A stretch of 64,000 bases of DNA from Nitrospirota bacterium (GCA_023229435.1 JALNZF010000002.1:186001-250000), one strand, 5' to 3'. Shown: positions 50,655-58,779, counted from the first letter of the stretch. The notes: generated by a model not told the origin, from the letters alone. Program-made: numbers and translations.

Positions 50655-50695
50655 AAAGGGCTGCATCGCCACCTCGGCGGTAACAGCCCTTTTAT
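50655..50695 (+). terminator. Terminator-like hairpin in the leader of the DksA-like gene
   Basis: AAAGGGCTG (50655-50663) pairs perfectly with CAGCCCTTT (50684-50692), with an inner CGCC/GGCG stem, followed by T residues. It lies between promoter and start codon and could attenuate transcription. Confidence 0.6.
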
Positions 50696-50717
50696 ACTGT
50701 TATGGAAAGGTTGTGGA

Positions 50718-51086
50718 ATGGTAGCGGATTCGAAACTTCTGATAATAAAAAAGAAGCTCATCAAACAGCGGCAGGACCTTCTTGCCGAAGCGGAACACAC
50801 GCTGACAAGCAAAATCAGCTCGGAAAAAGAAAGCTTTCCCGACCCCACGGACCAGGCTGTGGCCGAACTCGACAATAACTTCGTCCTCAGGCTGCGGGGG
50901 AGAGAGCAGAAACTGCTCAAGAAGATCGACGATGCCATTTCGCGCATCGACAGCGGCGTGTACGGTGTCTGTGAGTCATGCGGAGAACAAATCAGCATGA
51001 AACGGCTGGAGGCCAGGCCGGTAACCACCCTGTGCATTGACTGCAAGACCCGCCAGGAAGAAGAAGAGAAGCTGCAGGCGGGGTAG
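50718..51086 (+). CDS. dksA: DksA/TraR-type zinc-finger transcription factor
   Basis: 122 residues. An N-terminal coiled coil (LLIIKKKLIKQRQDLLAEAE) carries the DPTDQA segment that in DksA reaches into the RNA-polymerase secondary channel. A four-cysteine zinc finger follows: CESCGEQI near 89 and CIDC near 110. Such factors work with ppGpp on rRNA and stress promoters. Ribosome site GGAAAGG precedes the ATG. A promoter, a leader hairpin and a downstream terminator frame it as a single-gene unit. Confidence 0.9.
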   Translation: MVADSKLLIIKKKLIKQRQDLLAEAEHTLTSKISSEKESFPDPTDQAVAELDNNFVLRLRGREQKLLKKIDDAISRIDSGVYGVCESCGEQISMKRLEARPVTTLCIDCKTRQEEEEKLQAG

Positions 51087-51136
51087 GGAATCGCGCCACG
51101 GGACCTTCCCGTAAATATCTTTTGATACGTATGATG

Positions 51137-51175
51137 AAAAGGGGTTGGCCGGTTATCGGCTGACCCCTTTTTTGT
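51137..51175 (+). terminator. Intrinsic terminator of the DksA-like gene
   Basis: AAAAGGGGTTGGCCG and CGGCTGACCCCTTTT form a long stem, followed by further T residues on the plus strand. On the minus strand it could also serve the converging DUF3108 gene. Confidence 0.75.
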
Positions 51176-51208
51176 TTTTCTGAAAAGCAATGCGGGGCAG
51201 CGATGACA

Positions 51209-52039
51209 TCAACGCGCAACCTCTCCCAGCTTCATGTCCGTCAGGGTGGTCACGATGGACCCGATCGAGATCGTGCTTTTCATGAGCACCGGCAGCTTCC
51301 GGCTGTCGTCGGTAAGCCAGATAAAGATTTCCCCCTTATTCATGAAGACACCCTCGTACCGGGGAAAGGTCTTGACCTTGATCGTGTTGAACTCCCCGGC
51401 ATGCGTCTTCACCTTTTCCCTGCCCAGGGTAAGGACCTCGACGGACCAGTTTTTGCCGCTGTCGTGGACATCGATGACATGGGTCTTGCCGATCGTGAAG
51501 TCTTCCATGGTCCGGAGATAGAAGAGCGACGACAGGGCATCCTGTACCTTCTCTGGAATGGTCAGGGTCTGCGGCGGATCGGCGTTCACCGTACTGACGA
51601 CTGTTCGGCTTGCATGGTCGAAGGTCAGCGTGTGGCGTCTCTTTCTCTTACCGTGGCTCTCGCTGAGATCGAACGAAAGACTTTGCATGATCTGCGGGTC
51701 AAAGAGGCTCTGGACCCTGTCGTTCACCGGATAGACCTTGTCCACCACGCCCACGGAGCGGGATGTTGCGATGAACCTGAAGACCTTTCTCCCGTTTGGC
51801 AGTCTTTCCTCTTTGACCTCCATGACCGCGGTCCCTGCCGTGACGATTTTCGACCAACTGATCTCATAGGTCAGTGTTTCGCCCGGCGTAAATGCCCGGA
51901 TGCGAGGTGAGGTAACGGCGGTTGTTCGTTCTTCCGCGCTGAACACACGGGGCACCGACATCAATCCCAGGGTCAGGAAACACAGCGCCGTCGCAACCCC
52001 CAACCTGTGACCATGGTGAAATACCCTCTGCAGATTCAT
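51209..52039 (-). CDS. Exported DUF3108 protein
   Basis: 276 residues with a signal peptide ending near MSVPRVFSA. DUF3108 features: FTPGETLTYEISWSKIVTAG near 50, VDKVYPVNDRVQSLFD near 100, RTMEDFTIGKTHVIDVHDSG near 180, and a C-terminal FIWLTDDSRKLPVLMKSTIS. Proteins of this family are periplasmic beta-rich proteins of unknown role. Its start overlaps the stop of the preceding gene by one base (TGATG), so the two are translationally coupled. Confidence 0.82.
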   Translation of the reverse strand: MNLQRVFHHGHRLGVATALCFLTLGLMSVPRVFSAEERTTAVTSPRIRAFTPGETLTYEISWSKIVTAGTAVMEVKEERLPNGRKVFRFIATSRSVGVVDKVYPVNDRVQSLFDPQIMQSLSFDLSESHGKRKRRHTLTFDHASRTVVSTVNADPPQTLTIPEKVQDALSSLFYLRTMEDFTIGKTHVIDVHDSGKNWSVEVLTLGREKVKTHAGEFNTIKVKTFPRYEGVFMNKGEIFIWLTDDSRKLPVLMKSTISIGSIVTTLTDMKLGEVAR

Positions 52040-53070
52040 CAGGACGAGGACCCCTTTCGCAACAGATCAAAAAGGTGGTCGAGCATCTCTTTTCTTTTTT
52101 CACTCAGGATCAGGTCATGCTCTGTCTCGGCGCCGATGTCGGTTGCCTTTATCTCAAAGCGGCAGCTGCCGGTGAGCAATATCAGAGTATTTTCAACCTG
52201 TGTGTAGAGCTCCAGGTCGTCATCGAAGCTGGCATGATTTTTTGTCTCGATCTCGCCCATCATTCTGTCGAGCTCGCGAGACGCCGTCCCGCTGTATTCG
52301 TGGATGGTCTCGTACAGCTCGGTCAGCGTATAGATGTCTGCCCGCATGAGATCCGCGGTCCGTTTCGAAAGACCGGCGACCTCTTCCTTCGCCGCTTCGA
52401 GCTGCTCCCTGGTGATGGTACCCTGGCGCAGGGACTCCCGAAGGCGCTCCTTGAACTGCGTTTTTATGTCCTCGATCAGGTCATCCTGTTTCTTTCTGTT
52501 AATCTGGTCGCTCACCAGGACGGCGATCGACTCTTCGGATAGCTTTTCGATCTTGGTGAGATTGTCCCTGAGGTACGCGATGATATGGCTCAACTCTTCG
52601 GCCAGCGCGAACCAGTGCTTCTTCAGAGCGTCGAGGGCCTGCTTCCGATCTTTGACCATTCCCAGGAGTCGTTCTTTTCGCGCAGCTTCGTCCTTCTTTT
52701 TCGGATTAAGCCTGGAGATCTCTTCTTCGGCGGACTTGATGAAGGCTGACGGCTTTTTAAGGTCGAGTTCGGACAGGTTATGCATATGATATTTATACTG
52801 CTCCACGGCCGATTTCAGGGCGGGTTTGACAAGGTGGGAGTGATCAAGCACGGTAAAGAGCATCCAGTTGCGAACGTCTTTCTTCTGGTCATGTTCAAAG
52901 GACTCGACGGCCTTGAGCAGATCTCGGTACGCGGCCAGGTCGTCGCCGTGCAGCTTTCCCTTGCCTTCCTTCTTTGGGCTGTCGAGGAAGATCCTGAGCC
53001 CGTCGATCGAGGGCTGGAGTTTTTCATTCGAACGGAACCGGAGGCCGAATATGGTTTTGTCTGCTGTCAT
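52039..53070 (-). CDS. Cytoplasmic, mostly helical protein of unknown function
   Basis: 343 residues from an ATG at 53070; a longer frame to 53154 is unlikely, since the promoter at 53101-53129 would lie inside it. The sequence is strongly charged and helical, with coiled-coil-like stretches (EEEISRLNPKKKDEAARKER, EQLEAAKEEVAGLSKRTADL) and no signal peptide or membrane helix. No family recognised. It is coupled to the DUF3108 gene. Confidence 0.65.
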   Translation of the reverse strand: MTADKTIFGLRFRSNEKLQPSIDGLRIFLDSPKKEGKGKLHGDDLAAYRDLLKAVESFEHDQKKDVRNWMLFTVLDHSHLVKPALKSAVEQYKYHMHNLSELDLKKPSAFIKSAEEEISRLNPKKKDEAARKERLLGMVKDRKQALDALKKHWFALAEELSHIIAYLRDNLTKIEKLSEESIAVLVSDQINRKKQDDLIEDIKTQFKERLRESLRQGTITREQLEAAKEEVAGLSKRTADLMRADIYTLTELYETIHEYSGTASRELDRMMGEIETKNHASFDDDLELYTQVENTLILLTGSCRFEIKATDIGAETEHDLILSEKRKEMLDHLFDLLRKGSSS

Positions 53071-53100
53071 GGGGATTACGGCATGGGACGCCTGAATGAT

Positions 53101-53129
53101 ATAATACCGATTTGTCGTGACGGGGTCAA
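53101..53129 (-). promoter_or_regulatory. Sigma-70 promoter of the helical-protein/DUF3108 operon
   Basis: Minus-strand TTGACC (53124-53129) and TATTAT (53101-53106) are 17 bp apart. The start would be near 53094. Confidence 0.6.
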
Positions 53130-53183
53130 GGGGAATGCCGGATAGTGGGGACACCCAAAAAAAGGACGGGTCGCATTTTTTTC

Positions 53184-53212
53184 TTCACACCGGGTCAGTT
53201 TTTTGATATAAC
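53184..53212 (+). promoter_or_regulatory. Sigma-70 promoter of the PilZ-type gene
   Basis: TTCACA (53184-53189) and TATAAC (53207-53212) are 17 bp apart, each one mismatch from consensus. The start would be near 53219. Confidence 0.55.
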
Positions 53213-53253
53213 TAGAGCAGCCGGTCATAGCACCCTGTGGAGGAACGCTTTTC

Positions 53254-53664
53254 GTGATTACGTGGGGAGAAAAACGGAGCCAGGGAATCCAGCGGTATCG
53301 CGTCACCTCACATCGCACCTACTCCCTGGACGTCATCTCCTTCGACCTGCCCACGCGGACGGAACACGTTGTCCGGATCGTGGATATCAGCGTGATCGGC
53401 GTGGGGGTTGAGTCAAGCGAGCGGATCGATCCCGGCCTGATCTGTTTCAAGGAACAAATCGGCGGCCAGAAATACGGCGTGCTCATCTGGAGCAAGCCGA
53501 ACAGCGACCGCTACCGAGCAGGCATCCAATTTGTCGTCTTGTCCCCTGAAGAGGAAGCGTACCTCCAGAAACAGGTTAAACAAGCGCCCCTTTACCAGAC
53601 GCTCCAGGACCCTGATAAGACCATCGCCTCGCTTCTTGACGCGGTCAAAAACGCAACGTACTGA
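53254..53664 (+). CDS. PilZ-like domain protein (probable c-di-GMP binding)
   Basis: 136 residues from GTG at 53254, with GGAGGAAC about ten bases upstream. The fold resembles PilZ: a basic N-terminal stretch (RSQGIQRYRVTSHR) followed by VDISVIGVGVESSERIDPG, which carries the DxSxxG motif, then beta strands to YRAGIQFVVLSPEEEAYLQK. With the RxxxR-type arginines present, c-di-GMP binding is plausible. A c-di-GMP phosphodiesterase-like gene lies 3 kb away. Assignment is by motif only. Confidence 0.65.
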   Translation: MITWGEKRSQGIQRYRVTSHRTYSLDVISFDLPTRTEHVVRIVDISVIGVGVESSERIDPGLICFKEQIGGQKYGVLIWSKPNSDRYRAGIQFVVLSPEEEAYLQKQVKQAPLYQTLQDPDKTIASLLDAVKNATY

Positions 53665-53741
53665 GAGCGATTTTCCGCCGCCGTTGAATTCCCTGTCCTC
53701 TGCACGCGGTGGGTGACCACTTTTTATTTAAATAATAATCC

Positions 53742-53770
53742 TTGACATTACGGTTCGGAAGTGCCATTAT
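53742..53770 (+). promoter_or_regulatory. Strong sigma-70 promoter of the cold-shock gene
   Basis: TTGACA (53742-53747, perfect) and CATTAT (53765-53770) are 17 bp apart. Start near 53777 gives a leader of about 107 nt. Confidence 0.65.
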
Positions 53771-53805
53771 GTCTTTCAGAAGTTCCGGATGTATTTGTAG
53801 GGTAA

Positions 53806-53838
53806 CCGCAAAGTACGTTAGGCTTTGCGGATTTTTTT
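53806..53838 (+). terminator. Terminator-like hairpin within the cold-shock gene leader
   Basis: CCGCAAAG (53806-53813) pairs perfectly with CTTTGCGG (53823-53830), followed by A and seven T. Since it lies downstream of the promoter and upstream of the ribosome site (AAGGAGG, about 53868), it is a candidate attenuator or temperature-sensitive RNA switch. Confidence 0.65.
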
Positions 53839-53883
53839 GGCCTTTTCCGTGAGCTTCAATTCCCAAGAAGGAGGTAGCTCACC

Positions 53884-54084
53884 ATGGAAACAGGTACGGT
53901 AAAGTGGTTCAATGATTCCAAAGGCTTTGGATTCATTACCCGCGAAAAGGGCGGCGATGTGTTCGTCCATTTCGGCGATATTCAGGACAGCGGCTTTAAG
54001 TCGTTGGCTGAAGGCCAGCAAGTGCAGTTCGACGTTGTCGACTCGCCCAAAGGCCCCAAGGCAGCCAATGTTGTAAAGCTGTAA
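53884..54084 (+). CDS. csp: Cold-shock domain protein
   Basis: 66 residues, the usual Csp size. METGTVKWFNDSKGFGFITR contains RNP1 (KGFGFIT), and DVFVHFGDI is RNP2. It binds single-stranded RNA and DNA and melts secondary structure. Strong ribosome site AAGGAGG. Its long leader with a terminator-like hairpin recalls regulated csp mRNAs. Confidence 0.95.
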   Translation: METGTVKWFNDSKGFGFITREKGGDVFVHFGDIQDSGFKSLAEGQQVQFDVVDSPKGPKAANVVKL

Positions 54085-54104
54085 GTCTGCGCATTAACCT
54101 ATCA

Positions 54105-54139
54105 AGCAGGTCCTGTTCATTCAGGACCTGCTTTTTTTA
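54105..54139 (+). terminator. Intrinsic terminator of the cold-shock gene
   Basis: AGCAGGTCCTG (54105-54115) pairs perfectly with CAGGACCTGCT (54122-54132), with a 6-nt loop and seven T. Confidence 0.9.
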
Positions 54140-54163
54140 TTGTTTTACTCTCCCCGTTCTCAC

Positions 54164-54973
54164 CTATCGCAACACAAGCGAGATAGCCCCGGTACTACAA
54201 GCCCTGCGGCACAGGCCGCAGCCAAAACAGTTGTGCGGATCAATGCGGGCACAAGATATGCCGTTTCGGGTCACGCTCTCGATCGCGTGAAAGTGACATT
54301 GCGCATCACAGAGCCCGCACCCGGTGCAGAGCTCTTCATCGACGTTCGCCACATACTCGGCCCGCTCCATGGTCTCGACACTGGTCCGTGACAGGGTCCT
54401 CATGGCAAGACACTCATCAGGAGAACAATTGCAGATCGCCCCGATGAACGGCGTCATCATGGTCCAGATGGTATGGACCGACCCGTCCGCCTCCATTGCC
54501 TTCATTTGTGCGATAGCCGTGTCCGGAGAGAGCGATTCGAGGCCCTCATCCGAAGCCATGCCGAAATATCCCATATCGATGCCCTGGTACCATGCCTCGG
54601 GCCCGTAGCTCACCGCGTAGCAGCAACGCTCCTCTTTTTTCCCGATGTTCCACCTGCAGGCACAGGGCATGCGTACCACGGTCCTGGCCTGACGCACCAC
54701 CTCGCTGATCTCCTCGATAGGCAGCACCTGGCCGAAATGCTCCGCCTTTGCCTTGGCGACCATGGCATTCTTGACCGCTTCCGGAAGCCTGCCTTTTTTC
54801 TTGTAGATGGTCTCGAGCCTTCCGAGAGTCTGAAACCCTTCGCTGAACGCGGTGGTCAGAAAGTTCTCGATATACCGGCGGCGTTCAAGGTCTGACAGGA
54901 GATCCTCGGCATAATTTCTCGCGTTCTTATACCAGATCCTGCCATCGCCGTGTTTGGTGCAGAGGTCGCACAT
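54164..54973 (-). CDS. Cysteine-rich 4Fe-4S ferredoxin-domain protein
   Basis: 269 residues. It starts MCDLCTKHGDGRIWYKNARN; the middle has several cysteines (MPCACRW, ERCCYAV, ICNCSPDEC), and the C-terminus holds two 4Fe-4S motifs of the ferredoxin type, CTGCGLCDAQC near 220 and CFGCGLCRRAC near 253. Proteins of this shape occur in anaerobes as electron carriers or redox sensors, sometimes next to oxidoreductases. None is adjacent here. No signal peptide. Specific role unknown. Confidence 0.75.
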   Translation of the reverse strand: MCDLCTKHGDGRIWYKNARNYAEDLLSDLERRRYIENFLTTAFSEGFQTLGRLETIYKKKGRLPEAVKNAMVAKAKAEHFGQVLPIEEISEVVRQARTVVRMPCACRWNIGKKEERCCYAVSYGPEAWYQGIDMGYFGMASDEGLESLSPDTAIAQMKAMEADGSVHTIWTMMTPFIGAICNCSPDECLAMRTLSRTSVETMERAEYVANVDEELCTGCGLCDAQCHFHAIESVTRNGISCARIDPHNCFGCGLCRRACSTGAISLVLR

Positions 54974-55110
54974 GGTTCCATCCTCATAATAAATGGGTTA
55001 CGTGAATAATTTTGGTTGGTTCTATGAATGCTTTTTACGCTTTCGATCTGGCCATCAGATAAGAAGAATGCACAGTTAGAATGTCACCAAAGGAGTCTCA
55101 AATTTCAGTT

Positions 55111-56184
55111 TCATTCTTTATTTCCGCCCTTTTTCTTGGCCTTCTTTGATTCCTTTTCAAGAACCTCCACCTCTTTTATCGCTTCAATGAAATGTCGATC
55201 TACTGGGGATGGATCATTCAAATGCAACTGGCGATATATTTGAAGTTCGGCAAGCGCCTTTGTTGTTGCGTCATCATGGCTGATTTTTCCGGCATGATTC
55301 AAAAGCTCTCTTCCGCTGAGTTTGAGAAAGTCATCGAGTTTGGCTATCCAGTCTTTCATGTACATGGGCTTGTGTTCCAGCGCCTGAAGCTCGGCAAATT
55401 CAAGATAGGCGGTAACAATGCGATTTAGCAGATTCAGCTCTTTTTCGTTCAGATAGTTTTTGGCAACGGTAACATCATCTTTACGGGGAGTTGTTCCTGT
55501 CCACGAAGTCAGTCCCATATTGGGCAATGCTGAATCAGCCCGCTTATCAATGATCTCAGCCGCTGTATGGCCGTGCGCAGCCCAGTGCATTTTATTTTGA
55601 ATTATTCTGAAAAATTCTTGCGAAATGACTGCGTCCGGGGTGTAGTCAATGCTGGTTGCGTAAATATCCAGCACCTTGCGCCAGAACACCTTTTCCGATG
55701 AACGTATATCGCGGATTCTTGCAAGCAGTTCGTCAAAGTAATTGCCACCGCCCGCCTGTTTAAGCCGCTCGTCATCCATGGTGAAGCCTTTAATGATATA
55801 TTCCCGCAGACGCTGTGTGGCCCAGATACGGAATTGCGTGCCGCGCAGGCTGTTGACCCGATAGCCTACGGAAATAATTATATCGAGGTTGTAAAAATCA
55901 ACCTCACGGGAAACAGCTCTTACCCCTTCGGGTTGAACTATTCGGAATTTCCGAATAGTTGCATCAGGAATCAGTTCGCCGTCTTTATAGATAGTCTTTA
56001 TATGCTCGTTAACCGTTGGAACCGATATCCGAAATAATTCTGCCATAAGTCTTTGGGTAAGCCATACGGTTTCATCCTGCAGTTTTACTTGAATGCGGGT
56101 TTTACCGTCTTCTGTTGTATAAAGCAAAAACGAACTTTCCGTAGACACTAGGTCTTTATTTTTTTCCGGGTCCTTCTTTTTCAT
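55111..56184 (-). CDS. rhuM: RhuM-family protein
   Basis: 357 residues. The family signature is clear: TVWLTQRLMAELFRISVPTV, NEHIKTIYKDGEL, REVDFYNLDIIISVGYRVNS, GTQFRIWATQRLREYIIKGF. RhuM proteins were named from a Salmonella pathogenicity island but are widespread in phage, plasmid and defence neighbourhoods; they have a Bro-N/KilA-N-like look. Biochemical function is not established. It begins close to the breakpoint of the darT remnant, so its arrival may have destroyed that locus. Confidence 0.88.
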   Translation of the reverse strand: MKKKDPEKNKDLVSTESSFLLYTTEDGKTRIQVKLQDETVWLTQRLMAELFRISVPTVNEHIKTIYKDGELIPDATIRKFRIVQPEGVRAVSREVDFYNLDIIISVGYRVNSLRGTQFRIWATQRLREYIIKGFTMDDERLKQAGGGNYFDELLARIRDIRSSEKVFWRKVLDIYATSIDYTPDAVISQEFFRIIQNKMHWAAHGHTAAEIIDKRADSALPNMGLTSWTGTTPRKDDVTVAKNYLNEKELNLLNRIVTAYLEFAELQALEHKPMYMKDWIAKLDDFLKLSGRELLNHAGKISHDDATTKALAELQIYRQLHLNDPSPVDRHFIEAIKEVEVLEKESKKAKKKGGNKE

Positions 56185-56217
56185 ATCCCCCCTTACATCG
56201 TTTTGAATATTATCTGG

Positions 56218-56463
56218 TCAAAAAGAATGTACAGTAGGAACAACATTACCAAGGGAATCCCCGCCGACTTTGGTTCCTGGGTGGCAATCAACCTCCAGCG
56301 TCAACCTGCGCTGTTTGATCTCCGTCATGCCGATAGTCGTGTGCCCAGCTTCCTGAGCAAGCCGCCTTGCATCTGATTCAAGCCCGCCAGCAGCCAGAAC
56401 AGACGATAGATTATCCACATGGGTAATATGATAGATTTTCGGTCTGTCAGGTGCTTCGCTCAT
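56218..56463 (-). pseudogene. darT: darT 5' fragment (DNA ADP-ribosyltransferase toxin)
   Basis: 81 codons whose first 68 match the N-terminus of DarT: KIYHITHVDNLSSVLAAGGL near 9-28, then GHTTIGMTEIKQRRL and VDCHPGTKVG. DarT modifies thymidine in single-stranded DNA and is controlled by DarG. Homology stops after HPGTKVG, and the remaining ADP-ribosyltransferase core is absent, so it is inactive. No DarG macrodomain gene remains. Its ATG overlaps the end of the methyltransferase remnant (ATGA). Confidence 0.75.
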
Positions 56464-56721
56464 ACTTCTTCAGCCTCCACATTATCCGTGCTCTCCTCCG
56501 CTTCCAATTCCGTTTCCTCGACAACCTCAACGTCATCAAGGGAGTCCTATCGTACCTTTATGTGAGACAGTGCACTATCAATCAAGAGAAAAGACACTCG
56601 GGACACAACGGCCCCGAGATGTTCAGGCGTGAGGCCATAGAGGGCATAGACCATTTCGTCGTTCTGTTTTTCAAGGGTGGTGGTGTCAGCATTGGGGTCA
56701 TTCTTTTTCTCTAAATCCCGC
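56460..56721 (-). pseudogene. 3' remnant of a DNA methyltransferase gene
   Basis: The minus strand encodes LEKQNDEMVYALYGLTPEHL, resembling the C-terminal tail of Eco57I-type and type IIG methylases (xxIDxLVYxLYGLTxEE). It is followed by a frame-internal stop and an acidic end (DDVEVVEETELEAEES). Upstream coding is lost. With the darT fragment it shows that a defence locus once stood here. Confidence 0.5.
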
Positions 56722-56797
56722 TACGCAACGGGTGCAACTACGTCCCCGTCCCGCACTCAGAAATTGGAGCGCCAACTGCGCCTTGCTTGCGTAGCGG
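56718..56797. repeat. 80-bp segment with 11-bp inverted ends ccgctacgcaa / ttgcgtagcgg
   Basis: Perfect 11-bp inverted repeats at 56718-56728 and 56787-56797 enclose about 58 bp with no gene. It may be a small insertion or cruciform sequence at the breakpoint of the methyltransferase remnant. Confidence 0.45.
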
Positions 56798-56916
56798 AAT
56801 CGTCCGAGCCGGCGAGGAAGGTCTTGGGCAGATCCCATTTTTTCCTGTTCGATCAAACAGTTATAAGGCGTTTCAATTAACTTACAAATATTAATACAAA
56901 TTTTACAAATAAAACG

Positions 56917-57141
56917 TCATGCTAAGATCCATTTCGGACTTTTGTCAGAACCCCTATTTTTAATGGTCCTGTCCTTTTTAGACATTTGCGACAGCAAATT
57001 GCTTATTTTGTTCCTTTTTTGCTTTTCATCTAATATATCCGAAAGCTTATCTACCAGCAGCTTGTCTAAATCTTGCCTACTCGCAGAACCATACTTCTTG
57101 ATAAACGCAAGAATCATTTTCTTAAAATGGTCATCACCCAT
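56917..57141 (-). CDS. Small winged-helix-like protein
   Basis: 74 residues: KKMILAFIKKYGSASRQDLD, then KLLVDKLSDILDEKQKRNKI and GSDKSPKWIL. This segment is usually the C-terminal wHTH domain of larger AlbA_2/ATP-binding regulators that lie next to restriction systems. Here it stands alone, 11 bp after dinD, and could be a free-standing version or the tail of a lost gene. The open frame with normal start supports expression but not certainty. Confidence 0.5.
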   Translation of the reverse strand: MGDDHFKKMILAFIKKYGSASRQDLDKLLVDKLSDILDEKQKRNKISNLLSQMSKKDRTIKNRGSDKSPKWILA

Positions 57142-57152
57142 TTAGGAACCCG

Positions 57153-58016
57153 CTAATGCTCTTCGCCACCATCAATGCTCTTGAGCTTTTGAACGCCGTT
57201 GACAAGCTTTTTATCATGCGCTTTTACACGACGTTCAAGTTTCTTAATGTCTTCTTCCGGCAACAGGCTTTCAGGCTCTATGCCGCTCTTGGCCAACAGG
57301 TTTCGCACATCCGTGTTATTCTTAACATGCTCGAATGTAATGCCGCTTTCGCCGTGGAGGTCTTTTTTGGTTACATTGAAATTAGTGATTTCAGTGGCCA
57401 GGTCCTTTGCCTTGATGGTGATGGTCGGCAGAAAATCGGCAAGAGGTCTGTTGTCGGGAATCCCCATCTTCTTTTTCATCTGCATTGTCGTGTGGCCGCC
57501 GAAAAGCGCCTGATCGCCCTTGCTCCGTATGCGCCCGAATCCTTGACCGTCGACGCCGCGATCATAAATGATTTTAGACAGCTCGGTCTCGGTCGCAACC
57601 AGTTTTTCCCTGGCCTGCAGACGTTCGGTAAGGGCAATACGCTCTTCCAGCAGTTCCTGCTTGCGCGTCTGAAGCGCGAAGTAGCTTTGAGCAAAAGCTA
57701 TCCGTTCTTTACGAGGGTCTCCATTCTGCGCTATCAGATAAGAAGCATAACGCGTCAGCATTATGTCGTCAATTTCTCTTTGAGCCCCCTTGCCCAATTC
57801 GATCATTTTGTTGACGTCAACAAAATGATCGGCAGTGCTCTGACCAGCATTTTTACAGGCTATTTTTGCCTTGTCAACAACCTGTACGAAGTTGCGCCAT
57901 TCGCTGTATTCCAACAAAACCTGAAGATCCCTTGCAAGCCAGTATTCAACACCGTCCTGTTCATAGGCCGATTCTTCGAATGTTTTGCTCAGCGATATGA
58001 TAATCTCTTGCTTCAT
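57153..58016 (-). CDS. dinD: DNA-damage-inducible protein D (DinD)
   Basis: 287 residues from the ATG at 58016, with GAGGAG seven bases upstream. The Bro-N-like N-terminus reads YWLARDLQVLLEYSEWRNFV; the hallmark of the DinD family follows (DDIMLTRYASYLIAQNGDPR, IAFAQSYFALQTRKQELLEE), then RGVDGQGFGRIRSKGDQALF. E. coli DinD is SOS-induced and inhibits RecA strand exchange. No LexA box was identified. It belongs to the accessory patch beside tRNA-Val. Confidence 0.92.
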   Translation of the reverse strand: MKQEIIISLSKTFEESAYEQDGVEYWLARDLQVLLEYSEWRNFVQVVDKAKIACKNAGQSTADHFVDVNKMIELGKGAQREIDDIMLTRYASYLIAQNGDPRKERIAFAQSYFALQTRKQELLEERIALTERLQAREKLVATETELSKIIYDRGVDGQGFGRIRSKGDQALFGGHTTMQMKKKMGIPDNRPLADFLPTITIKAKDLATEITNFNVTKKDLHGESGITFEHVKNNTDVRNLLAKSGIEPESLLPEEDIKKLERRVKAHDKKLVNGVQKLKSIDGGEEH

Positions 58017-58077
58017 GAAATCTCTCCTCACAAAAAATCACAGGAAGCCTAAAGTCAAGGTCCCGAAATCGCCACTC

Positions 58078-58428
58078 TCAATCCAATGCCGAATATTTCT
58101 TGGCCGACCCCTTCGCCTTCTCTACCGGGTACTTCGCCTCATTCACCGCGATTTTCTTTTCCACTTCCGTCAGCAAGTCGATCTTGTATTCCTCACTGAG
58201 ATAAGTAAGAAAGATAAAGATATCTGCCAGTTCTTCTTTTACGTTCTTGAGTTCTTCTGCGGTAAGATTGCGAGACTTCTCGGTGGTCTTCCAAAGGAAG
58301 TTCTCAAGCAGTTCACCCGCTTCAATGGAGAGGGCTTCAGCGAGGTTTTTGGGGTCGTGGAATTGAGCCCAGTCGCGCTCGTTCCGGAATGCGATGATCT
58401 TTTTCTGGATGGATTCTAAATCAGCCAT
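58078..58428 (-). CDS. MazG-like nucleotide pyrophosphohydrolase
   Basis: 116 residues, all-helical. Metal-binding acidic motifs are seen in LSIEAGELLENFLWK (EAGELLE) near 33 and KEELADIFIFLTYL (EELAD) near 65, with the C-terminal KYPVEKAKG typical of this group. Such enzymes hydrolyse abnormal NTPs or dNTPs and are frequent passengers of defence islands. Separate promoter not identified. Confidence 0.85.
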   Translation of the reverse strand: MADLESIQKKIIAFRNERDWAQFHDPKNLAEALSIEAGELLENFLWKTTEKSRNLTAEELKNVKEELADIFIFLTYLSEEYKIDLLTEVEKKIAVNEAKYPVEKAKGSAKKYSALD

Positions 58429-58614
58429 GCCCTTCCCCGACTATAGCTAATCTCTCAAATATTTAAAAACATTACTACAAGTGGCTGAATAAGTCCAGCC
58501 TCGAATCATCGCACTCCGTAACGCATTACGTGGGCATCGTAATTCATATTGTCTTTGTCGCTTGAGATATTTTATCCGCACGAGAGCTGCTACGGGGTAA
58601 AAAAAGAGATGGGT

Positions 58615-58650
58615 AAAATAAAAAGGAGTTAGCAGTTGTATGCTAACCCC
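58615..58650 (-). terminator. Intrinsic terminator of tRNA-Val
   Basis: Minus strand GGGGTTAGCA (58641-58650) pairs with TGCTAACTCC (58625-58634) and is followed by TTTTTATTTT. It lies 13 bp beyond the tRNA 3' end. Confidence 0.8.
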
Positions 58651-58662
58651 TTTGTAAATTTA

Positions 58663-58737
58663 TGGTGGGCGATGCAGGGTTTGAACCTGCGACCCCTGCC
58701 GTGTGAAGGCAGTGCTCTCCCGCTGAGCTAATCGCCC
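58663..58737 (-). tRNA. tRNA-Val (anticodon CAC)
   Basis: 75 nt with encoded CCA. Acceptor GGGCGAT/ATCGCCC, D-arm TAGCTCAGCGGGAGAGCA, anticodon stem CTGCC/GGCAG enclosing TTCACAC, TPsiC arm GGTTCAAACCC. Its 3' end faces the accessory patch at 55.1-58.4 kb, the usual orientation for integration at a tRNA. Confidence 0.92.
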
Positions 58738-58750
58738 GGGAACGGATACT

Positions 58751-58779
58751 TTTTAACACAGGGCACGCCGGTTCGTCAA
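58751..58779 (-). promoter_or_regulatory. Sigma-70 promoter of tRNA-Val
   Basis: TTGACG (58774-58779) and TTAAAA (58751-58756) are 17 bp apart, 14 bp upstream of the tRNA. Confidence 0.5.
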
